From QWHO01 sp021404945 (lineage in GTDB: Bacteria > Vulcanimicrobiota > Xenobia > Xenobiales > QWHO01): 64,000 nt of DNA. The stretch is taken from NCBI GenBank assembly GCA_963169765.1, contig CAUJEN010000064.1:33669-97668 (forward strand), read 5' to 3'. Below are positions 9,217 to 18,492 of this stretch, one piece after another (within the stretch, counting starts at the first letter, position 1; every line of letters starts with the position of its first letter). The notes below the pieces were generated by a model. That model was not told where the DNA came from. It saw only the letters and a list, made by a program, of their open reading frames with translations, and ran no database searches. The position numbers were made by a program, and so were the translations under genes.

Positions 9217-10676
9217 TCGCAGAGCACCCAGGTATCCTTGCTGCCGCCCCCCTGCGACGAATTGACCACCAGCGATCCTCGGCGAAGGGCCACGCGGGTC
9301 AGTCCGCCGGGCACGATGTTGACTTGCTCGCCATACAGTATGTAGGGCCGCAGGTCCACGTGGCGTGGCTCCACCACCCCATCGATGAAACATGGAGCGC
9401 GCGACAGGTCAAGGGTGGGCTGAGCGATGTAATTGCGCGGCCTGGCCTCGATCCGGCGGCGGAACTCCTCTCTCTCGCGCTCGCAGGAGTGGGGCCCGAT
9501 CAGCATGTCATAGCCGCCCGACTCACCTACCGCCTTGACCACCAGCTGGTCAAGCCGATCGAGCACGTGCTGGCGCTGCGAGTCGTCGGTCAAAAGATAG
9601 GTCTCCACATTGGGCAGAATCGGCTCTTCTTTGAGATAGTAGCCAATGATGGCCGGCACGTAAGCGTAGACGGCCTTGTCGTCGGCTACACCGGTGCCGA
9701 TGGCGTTGGAGAGGTTCACGTTGCCGGCTCGATAGGCGTTGAACAGGCCAGGCACGCCCAGAGCCGAGTCGGGTCGAAAGGCCAGCGGGTCGAGGAAATC
9801 GTCGTCCACCCGGCGATAGATCACGTCCACCCGGCGCAGCCCTCCCACCGTCCGCATGGAGACCACGCCGTCGTGCACCAGCAGGTCGCGGCCTTCCACC
9901 AGCTGGATGCCCATCTGGCGGGCCAGGAAGGTGTGCTCAAAGTAGGCCGAGTTGTAGACCCCGGGGGTCAGCAGCACGATGGTGGGCTCTCGGTCTCTCT
10001 GGGGGGCCAGAGCCCGCAGGGTACTGAGCAAGACCTGGCCATAGTGATCGATAGGACGCACCCCGAAGTTGCGAAACAGTACCGGGAAAGCCCACTTCAT
10101 TACCTGACGATTGGCCAGCATGTAGCTGACCCCGCTGGGGACGCGTAGATTGTCCTCCAGCACCGCGAACGTGCCATCGGCCAGCCGCACCAGGTCGGTC
10201 CCGGCCACCGAGACGTAGACCTGGCGAGGTACATCCACGCCGCGCATCTCCTTGCGATAGTGCTTGCAGCTGTAGACCAGGTCGCGCGGAATGACCTTGT
10301 CCTTCAAAATGACGCCTTTGTGGTAAATGTCGTCCAGAAACAAGTTGAGGGCGACCAGTCTCTGGGTAAGTCCGCGCTCGAGGTGCTCCCATTCAGCCGC
10401 CGTGATGATGCGAGGCAGCAGATCGTAGGGGAAGATCTTCTCGGTGCCCTCCTCGCGACCGTAGACGGTGAAGGTGATGCCCTGGTGGAGAAAGGACAGG
10501 TCAGCCGCTTGCTGACGGCGGCGCATCTCATCGGGGCTGAGCTCGAGAATGCGCTTATAGAGCGGGCGATACTGCGACCGGGGCTTTCCTGGCGCGGTGA
10601 ACATCTCGTCGAAGGCACCGCTCAGGTGATAGCTCTGAAACGGGCCAGATGCAGGGGCGGGCGTGGTTCTGGCCAT
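9213..10676 (-). CDS. Circularly permuted ATP-grasp type 2 protein
   Basis: 487 residues of the COG2308 family. Recognisable parts are FDEMFTAPGKPRSQY at the N-terminus, RRQQAADLSFLHQGITFTVY, DGTFAVLEDNLRVPSGVSYM, VKAVGESGGYDMLIGP and the C-terminal GLTRVALRRGSLVVNSSQGG. Members are predicted ATP-dependent carboxylate-amine ligases. It is the first gene of the three-gene operon with alpha-E and transglutaminase genes, each joined by 4-base overlaps. The start ATG 10676 is followed by a Pro/Ala-rich stretch; the intergenic region upstream (10677-10813) is AT-rich and probably contains divergent promoters. Confidence 0.94.
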   Translation of the reverse strand: MARTTPAPASGPFQSYHLSGAFDEMFTAPGKPRSQYRPLYKRILELSPDEMRRRQQAADLSFLHQGITFTVYGREEGTEKIFPYDLLPRIITAAEWEHLERGLTQRLVALNLFLDDIYHKGVILKDKVIPRDLVYSCKHYRKEMRGVDVPRQVYVSVAGTDLVRLADGTFAVLEDNLRVPSGVSYMLANRQVMKWAFPVLFRNFGVRPIDHYGQVLLSTLRALAPQRDREPTIVLLTPGVYNSAYFEHTFLARQMGIQLVEGRDLLVHDGVVSMRTVGGLRRVDVIYRRVDDDFLDPLAFRPDSALGVPGLFNAYRAGNVNLSNAIGTGVADDKAVYAYVPAIIGYYLKEEPILPNVETYLLTDDSQRQHVLDRLDQLVVKAVGESGGYDMLIGPHSCEREREEFRRRIEARPRNYIAQPTLDLSRAPCFIDGVVEPRHVDLRPYILYGEQVNIVPGGLTRVALRRGSLVVNSSQGGGSKDTWVLCE

Positions 10677-10813
10677 AAGCTCCCCCCGTTCTTGTCCTGG
10701 ACAGCGGTTCCCTCTGTCCAGATATTCACATATTGGTAACCGAAACGACCCAATTCATGGCTAGTCTTGATCGAAAATTTGCGAGACAATGAAGACACAA
10801 GGAACATAAAGAC

Positions 10814-11545
10814 ATGCTGATCAACCCTTCAGGATATCATTTCTCGGGCGACCATCCCGCCCCCCGAGCCGAGCAGCTGAGCCTCGGGAATGCTGCCTTC
10901 ATGCAAGATCGCGTCAGCATCGGCGGACGCACGACCAACCTCTCCGGCAAGCCCACCTCGGCCACCGGCAGCTGGGACTACAACTGGCGTCCCGATGCCA
11001 ATCCCCAGGAGGACGACGCACGGCGCCGACGCATCAACGACATCCGCAACGAGATCGCCAACGTGGAGTGGAAGCAGCGCGAGGGACAGAACCGCCTGCA
11101 GCAGATCCCCAACGAGATCTGGCGCAAGGAGAACGAGCGCTCTCAGCTCGAGTATGAGAAGAGCCGCCTGCAGAGCGAGCGCTCCGGCCTGGTATCGGAG
11201 AAGAACCGGATGGAAGGCGACCGCAACGTGGCCAAGGAAAATGACCGCTACGGCTACCCGCCTCCACCCGGAGCCTACGGCTGGGGCGAAGTGCTCAACG
11301 GCATCAATGACAAGCTCTATCCGGTGCTCGAGCGTATCCGGGCCATCGACTACGCGGTGCGCGACCTGGAGTACAAAATGGCCGACCGCACCCGGGAGAT
11401 CGACGGCCTGCGCACCGAGCAGTATCGGCTCAACGACGAGGTCAGCCGCACCACCTGGTTCATCAAGGAACGGGCCTCCGAGTGGAAGACCATCTACTCA
11501 AGCATGCAAAATCCTACCTACGATCTGGCCTGTCCCTACTGGTAG
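10814..11545 (+). CDS. Coiled-coil protein of unknown function
   Basis: 243 residues, no signal peptide, no membrane helix. Residues 1-65 are low-complexity and Gly/Ser/Pro-rich; residues about 70-135 form a strongly charged coiled coil (RRRRINDIRNEIANVEWK and following heptads), then a YGYPPPPGAYGWGE linker, then a second coiled coil (about 165-225). The C-terminus ends PTYDLACPYW. An AAGGA Shine-Dalgarno lies 11 bases upstream of the ATG, in a stretch less GC-rich than the rest. It is flanked by a divergent operon and a convergent kinase gene, so it is probably monocistronic. I do not recognise the family. Confidence 0.8.
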   Translation: MLINPSGYHFSGDHPAPRAEQLSLGNAAFMQDRVSIGGRTTNLSGKPTSATGSWDYNWRPDANPQEDDARRRRINDIRNEIANVEWKQREGQNRLQQIPNEIWRKENERSQLEYEKSRLQSERSGLVSEKNRMEGDRNVAKENDRYGYPPPPGAYGWGEVLNGINDKLYPVLERIRAIDYAVRDLEYKMADRTREIDGLRTEQYRLNDEVSRTTWFIKERASEWKTIYSSMQNPTYDLACPYW

Positions 11546-11579
11546 GGACCATTGCTTGCAGTTGCTCCCGCGCTACTTG

Positions 11580-13292
11580 TCACGGTGCGGCAGGCAATAC
11601 CACGCACAGGCAAGTTCCCTGGCCCACGACGCTGCTCGCCTCCACCGCACCGCCGTGGCGCTCCACAATCTCCTTGACGATAGCCAGGCCAAGCCCGGTG
11701 CCCTTGATTGTGCGAAGCTTGGTATCCTTGCTGCGGAAGAAGTGGTCAAAGAGCAGAGGCAGGTCTTCCTCGGGGATGCCTGGCCCGGTGTCCTCCACCT
11801 CCAGGCGCCAGCGGCCAGATTCCACTGAGGTGCGGACCGTCACTTTGCCCCCGCTGGGGGTGAACTTCAAGGCGTTGTCCACCAGGTTGATGACGACCTG
11901 CTTGAGCCGGTCGCGGTCCAGGCTCATGGAGCGAGCCTCGGAGTGGGGCTGAAAGCTCAGGGTGACCTCGCTGCGCTCTGCCTGGGGGCGCAGCAGGTCG
12001 ACCACGTCCTCGACCACTTCCTCCGGCACCATGGGTGCAAGGTCCATCGACAGGCTGAGACTGCGCAAGCGGGTCAGCTCGAGCAAATCCTGCACCAGGC
12101 GGGTGAGGCGGTCGGCCTCGGTATCGATGCGGGTCAGGGGCTTCTTGAGCGACTCGTCCTCGCAGCTCTCGAGCAGGGTCGCGGCAAAGCCCTTGATGAT
12201 CGTCAGCGGAGTACGCAACTCATGGCTGACCGAGCTGAGAAAGAGGTTGCGCATCTCCTCCAGGCGCCGCACGTCGGTGATGTCGCGCAGCAGCAGCAGG
12301 CGGCCGATCTGTCCCCCTTCATCTCGGAAGGGAACCACCAGAGCCCGGTAGATGCGCTCTTGCAGATGAGCCTCGTGAGCCTGGGGCTCGGGAGGAAAGG
12401 CCAGCGCCTCGGGCAGCGGTTGGCCCTCCCAGCGGTCGAGCCGCAGGGCGGCCTGGGCGGCCGCGTTGAGATAGGTCATGGTGCCGGCCGCGTCCACCGC
12501 CACCACGCCGTCCGGAATCGAGGCCAGCAAGGTGCTGATCTTGTTGCGCTCGGCCAGCAGCTCGCCCAGTTGGCGGGAGAGCTGGCCCGCCATATGGTTG
12601 ATGGTGGCGCCCAGCTGGCTCAGCTCCAGCGTTCCCGAGGGCTCGACCCGCTCCTCGAGCTGCCCCTCGGCGATGCGGGCGGCGGTCTGGCGAATGCGCT
12701 CCAGTGGACGAGTCAGCGTTGCCGCCAGCAGCATGGCGGCCAGCACCGAGCCCAGCAGGGCCAGGCCCAGAGCCGTCAGCAGCTGATCCTTCAACTCTCG
12801 ATAGGTGTCATCCAACTCGCTCAGATTGGAGGCCACGTCCACCACCCCCACCCGCTGCACGGTGGGGTACTGCAACTCGATGGGAGTGCTGGCGTGGGCC
12901 ACGCGCACCCCGTCCTCGGTGGAGAACCAGGTGATGGGCTGACCTTCCAGCGCCTTCAGCGCCTCCGGCGCCATGGGCTCGGCGAGCCGCTCCAGCGAGT
13001 CGCCCAGGATCGTCCCCTGCTGATCGGCGATGCGGATGCGGGCCCGGGTCAGGCGAGGAAAACGATGCATCACCCAGCGGGCCGATTCGGACAGGTCGTC
13101 GGGATGCTGGGTGTACATGTTCATGAAATGAGCCAGAACGCGGCTCTGCGAGATGAGCTGGCTCTCGGCGCGACGCTCGAGGGACGACTGCATCCATCGA
13201 AGCATGAACCCGGCGCTGATGCCGAGCGAGAGCGAGACCAGGAGCAGATAGGTCAAGACCAGCCGCGAGCGGATGGTGTTGAGCAGCCTCAC
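11580..13292 (-). CDS. Membrane sensor histidine kinase (HAMP-PAS-HisKA-HATPase)
   Basis: GTG 13292 overlaps the response-regulator stop (GTGA) and gives 570 residues. Order: membrane helix about 10-30 (LVLTYLLLVSLSLGISAGF), periplasmic sensor about 31-165, second helix about 167-190, HAMP about 190-240, PAS about 255-330, the dimerisation box with the phospho-acceptor His at about 357 (SSVSHELRTPL), and the ATPase with VDNALKFTP (N box), DTGPGIPEEDL (G1) and GTGLGLAIVK (G2). This is the PhoR/ResE-like architecture. It pairs with the upstream OmpR-type regulator; the signal is unknown. The reading frame could extend 10 codons further but the coupled start is more likely. Confidence 0.95.
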   Translation of the reverse strand: MRLLNTIRSRLVLTYLLLVSLSLGISAGFMLRWMQSSLERRAESQLISQSRVLAHFMNMYTQHPDDLSESARWVMHRFPRLTRARIRIADQQGTILGDSLERLAEPMAPEALKALEGQPITWFSTEDGVRVAHASTPIELQYPTVQRVGVVDVASNLSELDDTYRELKDQLLTALGLALLGSVLAAMLLAATLTRPLERIRQTAARIAEGQLEERVEPSGTLELSQLGATINHMAGQLSRQLGELLAERNKISTLLASIPDGVVAVDAAGTMTYLNAAAQAALRLDRWEGQPLPEALAFPPEPQAHEAHLQERIYRALVVPFRDEGGQIGRLLLLRDITDVRRLEEMRNLFLSSVSHELRTPLTIIKGFAATLLESCEDESLKKPLTRIDTEADRLTRLVQDLLELTRLRSLSLSMDLAPMVPEEVVEDVVDLLRPQAERSEVTLSFQPHSEARSMSLDRDRLKQVVINLVDNALKFTPSGGKVTVRTSVESGRWRLEVEDTGPGIPEEDLPLLFDHFFRSKDTKLRTIKGTGLGLAIVKEIVERHGGAVEASSVVGQGTCLCVVLPAAP

Positions 13293-13966
13293 TCGTCGCC
13301 GAACCGGTAGCCCTTGCCCCACACGGTGCGCACATACACGGAGGCGACCGGCCCGAGCTTCTCGCGCAGGTAGCGCACGTGCACGTCGACCGAGCGGGCA
13401 TCGAGGTGGTCCGAGCCCCAGACCTCGGTCAGGATGTCCTGACGACTGTAGATCTCACCCGGATGAGAGATCAGGAAAGTCAAGAGATCATATTCGCGGG
13501 GAGTCAGTTCGACCGGCTTGTCCTTAAGGAATACCTTCCGCTTGAGCACGTCCACCGTCAGCTCGCGATAACTGAACACGGTGCGCTCGGTGCGGGTGGG
13601 AGCCCGGGCCCGGCGCAGGATGGCCTTGACCCGGGCCATCAGCTCTTTCGGATTGAAGGGCTTGACCACGTAGTCGTCGGCCCCGGTCTCGAGGCCGACG
13701 ATCTTGTCCACGTCGTCCTCACGAGCCGTCACCATCACCACGGGCACTTCCGAGAAAGCCCGGATGCGCCGGCACACCTCGAAGCCGTCGATGTCGGGAA
13801 GCCCCAGGTCGAGCAGGATCAGATCGGGCTCGCGCTTCTTGACCTCATCCACGGCCTTCCCTCCGGTCTCGGAGGTGACCACTCGGTAGCCTTCGCGGGT
13901 GAGATTCATCTCCAGAATCTCGCGAATGCCCTCTTCGTCCTCCACGACCAGAACGGTTTTCTCCAT
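13289..13966 (-). CDS. OmpR/PhoB-type response regulator
   Basis: 225 residues from ATG 13966. Receiver domain 1-120: acidic pocket VVEDEEG, phospho-acceptor Asp53 in LILLDLGLPD, Thr80 in VMVTARED and Lys102 in VVKPFNP. C-terminal winged helix about 128-225 with LTPREYDLLTFL and HVRYLREKLG, ending VRTVWGKGYRFGDE. It is first in the two-gene operon with the histidine kinase and would bind DNA to control transcription after phosphorylation. An upstream extension is open but antisense to the prepilin gene, so it is not used. Confidence 0.96.
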   Translation of the reverse strand: MEKTVLVVEDEEGIREILEMNLTREGYRVVTSETGGKAVDEVKKREPDLILLDLGLPDIDGFEVCRRIRAFSEVPVVMVTAREDDVDKIVGLETGADDYVVKPFNPKELMARVKAILRRARAPTRTERTVFSYRELTVDVLKRKVFLKDKPVELTPREYDLLTFLISHPGEIYSRQDILTEVWGSDHLDARSVDVHVRYLREKLGPVASVYVRTVWGKGYRFGDE

Positions 13967-14005
13967 GAGAGGGCATTCGGAGCCGGGCCGGCGAACTCTT
14001 TCTGC

Positions 14006-14623
14006 ATGAGGCGGCATCCTCGAGGCGGCTTTACCCTGGCCGAGTGCATGATTGCGCTTCTCTTCATCAGCATTGCCCTGTTCGCTTATGTCAGCCTGCA
14101 CACGCGCTTGATTCACAGCGGCTATAAGCTCGAGACGCGCATGCTTCATCAGGAGGCTGCCCGCACCAAGATGGCCGAGCAGATCGCCAGCGAGCGCCAG
14201 AAGCAGGCGGTGGCCGGAGGTGGACTGGCGGCCGAGGCCCAGAACACCAGCACGCTGATGAGCATGGATCCCAAGGACGGCACCATGTCGTTGATCTTGC
14301 CAGACCCCACCGATGGTGGGTTCAAGCTGGTCAAGCCAGAGAACGGCCTGACCCCTTACTATGACTCGGCCTACAAGCCGTTTATGCCTTACTACAACTC
14401 GGGCTACATCCCGTTCGCGGCCTACTACAACCCGATCGCGCTGAGCGGGGGCGCCAAGGCCCAGCCCCAGGTGCTCGGGCAGGCCTCGGCCAACGTGACT
14501 CCCATCGGCTCGGGCCCGAAGGTGGCCGCCATGATTCGGGTGGAAGAGACCTGGACCGACCGCAACGGCCAGCAAAGCATCCTGCTGGAGACGGCGGTGG
14601 CGCCCCTGTTCCAGGGTTGGTAG
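14006..14623 (+). CDS. Type IV prepilin-like protein
   Basis: 205 residues beginning MRRHPRGGFTLAECMIALLF: a short basic leader, then G|FTLAE, the prepilin peptidase and N-methylation site with the invariant Glu at +5, followed by a hydrophobic helix. The mature part is unusual: residues about 115-145 contain repeated YYDSAYKPFMPYYNSGYIPF aromatic blocks. It resembles a minor pilin or type II pseudopilin. Start ATG 14006 sits 40 bases from the divergent response regulator. Its end overlaps the kinase gene start by 7 bases. A group of further prepilins is at 26.5-29 kb. Confidence 0.88.
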   Translation: MRRHPRGGFTLAECMIALLFISIALFAYVSLHTRLIHSGYKLETRMLHQEAARTKMAEQIASERQKQAVAGGGLAAEAQNTSTLMSMDPKDGTMSLILPDPTDGGFKLVKPENGLTPYYDSAYKPFMPYYNSGYIPFAAYYNPIALSGGAKAQPQVLGQASANVTPIGSGPKVAAMIRVEETWTDRNGQQSILLETAVAPLFQGW

Positions 14624-17600
14624 TCGCCGACCACCCGGCCGTCATCGACGGCTACGAAATCCTCGAGCCGCTCGGCCAGGGTGGCATGGGTTGGGTCTAT
14701 CGAGCCCGACGCCAGGGCCTGGTGGTCGCGCTCAAGGTGCTGCGTCCGGCCGTGGGCTCCACCCTGCACGACCGACTGCGCTTTCAGCGCGAGTTTGCCC
14801 TGGCCGGCCGGCTGAATCATCCGGGCCTGGTCAAGGTCTACGAGCAGGGCAACTTTCAGGGCCAGCCCTATTTCACAATGGAGCTGGTCGACGGCCTGAC
14901 ACTGCGCGAGTATTTTAACGCCCGGCGAGGGCAGAGCGACTGGATGGCGACCGTGCAAGGCGTTTTCAACCGCTTGCTGGAGGCTATCCAGTACATCCAC
15001 CGCCACGGAGTGCTGCACCGTGATCTCAAGCCGGAAAACATCCTGGTCGAGGACTCGGGCCAGCCCCGGCTGCTCGACTTCGGGCTGGCCCGGCCGCGCG
15101 ATCTGAAGAGCGGGGCGGTGACCGAGCCGGGAACGCTGGTGGGTACGGTGCACTACATGGCTCCCGAGCAGATTCGTGGGGGCGAGCTCGACTTTCGGGC
15201 CGACCTGTATGCGCTGGGGGTTCTACTCTACGAGACCCTGACCGGGCGCCTGCCTTTCGACCACCCCGACCTCATGGCGCTGGTGTGCGCCATCCTCCAC
15301 GAGGAGCCGCCCCCGCCAGGAGTTGGCGACGCCCTGGACCGTCTGGTCTTGAAATTGCTGGCCAGGGAGCCGGCCGATCGCTACCAGAGCGCAGGCGAGC
15401 TGTTGCACGCCTGGGCGGCCGTCGGCGGGGCCTCCCCCGAGCGGCAGCCCGAATCTCCGGAGCTCAACCTGCTCACTCCGAGATTCGTGGGGCGAGAGGC
15501 AGAGCTGGCTGCGCTGACGGAATTCCCATCAGGGCTGGTGCTGGTGGAAGGGGCCAGCGGCGTGGGCAAGTCGCGCTTTCTCGAGGAAGCGGCCGCCTGC
15601 CTTCGTCAGCCAACCCGGCCGGTTCTGGCCTCGCAGGCCGGGGAGACACCCTACTCGCTCTGGCTTCCCTTTCTGCGCCGGACCGCCCTCCCATCGCGCC
15701 TCGAGCCGTTTCGACCGATGCTGGCAGCGGTGCTGCCCGAGCTCGGCTCCACCAACCAGAGCGCTGACGACCCGGTGTTGCGATTTCGCCTGTTCGAAGG
15801 CATGCGCCAGCTGCTCTCGACCCAGGCAGGAGCACGGGGACTGGTCCTGATACTCGAGGACCTGCACCGGGCCGACCCGGCCAGCGTGGAATTCCTGGGT
15901 TACCTGCTCGGCCATGAAGTGGGCGGACTCCTGCTGATCGCCAGCTTGCAAGGAGAGCCCCCTCCCGGGCTGAGGGGCGCAAAGAGGGTCTTTCTCGAGC
16001 CTCTCAACCCGGAGCAAACAGCGGTCCTGGCCCGCTCGATGCTGGGCTATGCGGGTCTGGCCGATGACACCGTCCAGGCTCTGCACCAGGAAACCGAGGG
16101 CAACCCCCTGTTCCTGGTGGAGCTGCTGCGCACGTTCGTGAGCGAGGGACGCTTGCGGCTGACCCCGACGGGCTGGAGCCTGGAAAGCGGCAGCCTCAGA
16201 CCGGGCAGTCTCTCGGTCACGGTGCGTCAGGCACTGCAACGCCGACTGGAGGCGCTCGAGCCTCAGGATCTTGAGATCGCCCGCCAGGCGGCCGTGCTGG
16301 GAATGAGCTTTGAGTTCGATTCCTTGCAACAGGCCGCGCTGCTCCCGGCCGAGCAACTGCTCGAGTGCCTCGAGCGGCTGACCCGCGGTCGCATCCTGGC
16401 CGAGAACCTGGAGTATCGGTTCTGCAATCGCCCCCTCTGGGAGATCTTCAGCGAGAAAGCCCCCGCCGAGCTCCACAGGCGGGCGGCACTGGCACTGAGC
16501 GGTCGAGCCGAGCCGGCCCGTCTGGCCCACCACCACCGCATGGCCGGCCAGGGCCGCCTGGCGGCCGAGCAGCTGGTGCGGGCCGCCGAAGCTGCCATCG
16601 CGGTGTTCGCCTATCGCGACGCCCTGGAGCTCTTGCAGCTGTGCTCGGAGCTGCCCGAGCCCGACCAGGTGCTCAGCTCTGCCGAGCTTGAGGAACGGCG
16701 GGCCGAAGCGCTGGAAGGCTCGGGCCGGCCAGCTCAGGCACGCCAGAGCTTTGAACGGCTGGTGGAGGGCGCCCCGAACCGAAAAACCCGGCTGAGACTG
16801 ATGCGCAAGCTGGGGACCTGCTGTCAGCGCATGGGTGAGCTGACCCTGGCCTCCAGGGTCCTGAGCCAGGCCCTGGCCGTGGCCGGCTGGCCCCTCCCGT
16901 CGCGCAGCTGGACAGGCTTTCTGCTGGGGCTGGCCCGGGATCCGCTCTGCCCGGATGAGGTGGCCCGCATCCTGGAGCATCTGACGCGAGTCCTCTTTTA
17001 CCTGCGCTCCCCCGGTTGGAAGAAGGATACCCTGGCGATCGGCGTCCTCCAGCGAAAGCTCCTGCACAGGCCTGGCTCGCGGGCAGACTCGCACCAGGCC
17101 AGCCTCACCACCGCCTACATCCTGAACCTGACTCTTCCTCGGGCCACTCTCCCGCACTCGCGTCGGCTCTTGCTTCGAAGCGTCTCCCTCTATCGAGAAG
17201 AGCCGCACAGTCTGCAGAAAGCCGCCTACTTCCGAGAAACAGCCTTTCTGCTCTTCCACTTCGGGGATGCCCGGGACGGGCTGCGGCTTTCTCTGGAGGG
17301 ATTGGAGTTGAGCACCCGTCTCGGGGACGTGCACGGGCTGGCCCCCGTCCACTCGATCGTCTACATGCACTATCGCTTCTTTGGTGACCTGCGCAACGCT
17401 CGGGAGCACTCGCTGCGGGCCCAGGCTGCCGCGCGCGAGACCGGCAACCCGATCGATCTCGCCCTCAGCACCATCAATCTGGGCACCATCCTGGCTCTCC
17501 AACGCCGATTCGCCGAGCTCGATGAGCTCCTGGCCGAGAACGCCGAACGAACCAGTGGGTTTCCCTTTGCCGAAGCCTCGACAATGTTCACCCGGGCCTT

Positions 17601-18060
17601 GCAAGCGCTCTTCCAGGGCCGGTCGGAGCAGGCCCTGGAGCTGGCTCAAGAATGCTACCGCTACTGCAGTCGGCACGAGATCCCGGTCTGGAAGCGGGAA
17701 GCTCGCGTCCTGGAAGTTCGTGCCCTGGTGGAGCTGAGCAGCCGGAACCCGGCTCTGCGCGGGCAGGCAGGTCGCTTGCTGGCCCGGGCTCGCTGGGAGC
17801 TGGCCGGCCTGGTCCCCGGCCTGGAAGCCGTCTTGAGGCGCACTCAGGGAGATCTGCTCTTCCAAGCGGGAGAACGCGAAAAGGCCCGGCGGGATTATCT
17901 CGAGGCTCTGGATCTGCTGGTGGGCCTGGGTCACACTTACGAGCAGGGGAACACGCACATGACCTTGAGCAGCTTCTACGAGGGCGACCAGCCCGAGCGC
18001 TCTCGCCGCCACCGCGAGCTGGCCCACGAGTGCTGGGCACGCTGCGACGTGCTCTTCTAA
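14617..18060 (+). CDS. Ser/Thr protein kinase with AAA ATPase and TPR domains
   Basis: 1147 residues from a TTG at 14617 that overlaps the prepilin stop. Kinase domain about 10-270: glycine loop LGQGGMGWVY, Lys40 in VVALKVL, HRDLKPEN with Asp136, DFGLARP, and the P+1 segment MAPEQIRGGELDFRADLYA. Next is a signalling ATPase (about 290-560) with Walker A EGASGVGKSR near residue 315 and LVLILEDLHRAD as Walker B. The rest is helical TPR-like repeats up to the C-terminus. This kinase-ATPase-TPR layout is common in myxobacteria and acidobacteria. No transmembrane helix. A hairpin follows the stop codon immediately. The coupling to a prepilin gene suggests, without proof, a link to pilus control. 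Confidence 0.93.
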   Translation: MVVADHPAVIDGYEILEPLGQGGMGWVYRARRQGLVVALKVLRPAVGSTLHDRLRFQREFALAGRLNHPGLVKVYEQGNFQGQPYFTMELVDGLTLREYFNARRGQSDWMATVQGVFNRLLEAIQYIHRHGVLHRDLKPENILVEDSGQPRLLDFGLARPRDLKSGAVTEPGTLVGTVHYMAPEQIRGGELDFRADLYALGVLLYETLTGRLPFDHPDLMALVCAILHEEPPPPGVGDALDRLVLKLLAREPADRYQSAGELLHAWAAVGGASPERQPESPELNLLTPRFVGREAELAALTEFPSGLVLVEGASGVGKSRFLEEAAACLRQPTRPVLASQAGETPYSLWLPFLRRTALPSRLEPFRPMLAAVLPELGSTNQSADDPVLRFRLFEGMRQLLSTQAGARGLVLILEDLHRADPASVEFLGYLLGHEVGGLLLIASLQGEPPPGLRGAKRVFLEPLNPEQTAVLARSMLGYAGLADDTVQALHQETEGNPLFLVELLRTFVSEGRLRLTPTGWSLESGSLRPGSLSVTVRQALQRRLEALEPQDLEIARQAAVLGMSFEFDSLQQAALLPAEQLLECLERLTRGRILAENLEYRFCNRPLWEIFSEKAPAELHRRAALALSGRAEPARLAHHHRMAGQGRLAAEQLVRAAEAAIAVFAYRDALELLQLCSELPEPDQVLSSAELEERRAEALEGSGRPAQARQSFERLVEGAPNRKTRLRLMRKLGTCCQRMGELTLASRVLSQALAVAGWPLPSRSWTGFLLGLARDPLCPDEVARILEHLTRVLFYLRSPGWKKDTLAIGVLQRKLLHRPGSRADSHQASLTTAYILNLTLPRATLPHSRRLLLRSVSLYREEPHSLQKAAYFRETAFLLFHFGDARDGLRLSLEGLELSTRLGDVHGLAPVHSIVYMHYRFFGDLRNAREHSLRAQAAARETGNPIDLALSTINLGTILALQRRFAELDELLAENAERTSGFPFAEASTMFTRALQALFQGRSEQALELAQECYRYCSRHEIPVWKREARVLEVRALVELSSRNPALRGQAGRLLARARWELAGLVPGLEAVLRRTQGDLLFQAGEREKARRDYLEALDLLVGLGHTYEQGNTHMTLSSFYEGDQPERSRRHRELAHECWARCDVLF

Positions 18061-18087
18061 AGTGCAAGGCCTTTGGTCTTGCACTTT
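18059..18087 (+). terminator. Perfect 10-bp hairpin at the end of the kinase gene
   Basis: The stop codon of the kinase gene is part of a perfect inverted repeat: AAAGTGCAAG (18059-18068) and CTTGCACTTT (18078-18087) with a 9-base loop. The stem is only moderately GC-rich and its T-run is short, so it may be a weak terminator, an RNA-stability element or a part of the larger structured stretch that continues to about 18200. Confidence 0.5.
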
Positions 18088-18149
18088 ACAACGCACCGGA
18101 GCTGCGTTCCGGCGCGTTCGTCAGAGTGTGCTCAAGGGCAAGACCAAAG
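18071..18149. repeat. Long-range 12-bp inverted repeat
   Basis: CTTTGGTCTTGC (18071-18082) returns as its exact reverse complement GCAAGACCAAAG (18138-18149). Between them is a smaller hairpin with CCGGA and TCCGG arms. With the hairpin at 18059-18087, whose right arm shares these bases, this allows two mutually exclusive foldings of the roughly 200-base gap between the kinase and moaC-side genes, like an attenuator or small RNA. No protein-coding frame is convincing here. Confidence 0.5.
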
Positions 18150-18187
18150 TGCGAGGACATTGGTCTGGGAGCGAAGCCGAAAACCCG

Positions 18188-18203
18188 GTTTTCCGGCTGT
18201 GCG
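18188..18203. repeat. Copy 1 of a short dispersed motif (GTTTTCCGGCTGYGCG)
   Basis: GTTTTCCGGCTGTGCG here differs by one base from 43655-43670 and resembles 59241-59259. All three copies lie in gene-free DNA or at its boundary. It could be part of a repetitive extragenic element of this genome, but three copies in 64 kb are too few to be sure. Confidence 0.35.
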
Positions 18204-18273
18204 AGGAACGGGGAGCTGAGGACGCGCAGAGATCAGGCTCAACGAACGAAGGGTTGTCAGGCCTGGTTTTTTG

Positions 18274-18492
18274 TCAGGACTCGATCTGACCCAGCCGGGC
18301 CGCGGCCAATCCAGCCTCTGCGGCCAGCCGGCCCAGGTCGGCGGCCAGATTGCCCAGACGAGAGGAGATGTGGCCCAGCGCAGCGGCTGTCTCAGGGCCG
18401 GGCTGACAGTGCTCGGTCAGAACCGCCAATTGAGCCCCGGTACGCCGCTCGAGAAGCTCCAAATCGAGCAGGCAGTCGCTCAGCGCGTCCAC
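18274..18492 (-). CDS. Small helical protein downstream of moaC
   Basis: A possible 72-residue protein starting at GTG 18492, whose start lies inside the last codons of moaC (13-base overlap). The sequence is helical and Leu/Ala-rich (LLDLELLERRTGAQLAVL; ISSRLGNLAADLGRLAAEAG) with heptad spacing, so it could form a short coiled coil. No recognised family. Support is its position at the end of the moeA-moaC operon and natural-looking composition; the alternative is a chance open frame. Confidence 0.45.
   Translation of the reverse strand: MDALSDCLLDLELLERRTGAQLAVLTEHCQPGPETAAALGHISSRLGNLAADLGRLAAEAGLAAARLGQIES

Noticed and set aside
15529..18096. 855-codon open frame antisense to the kinase
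   Set aside because: It mirrors the high-GC codon pattern of the kinase gene, is Gln/Gly/His-rich and has no domain.
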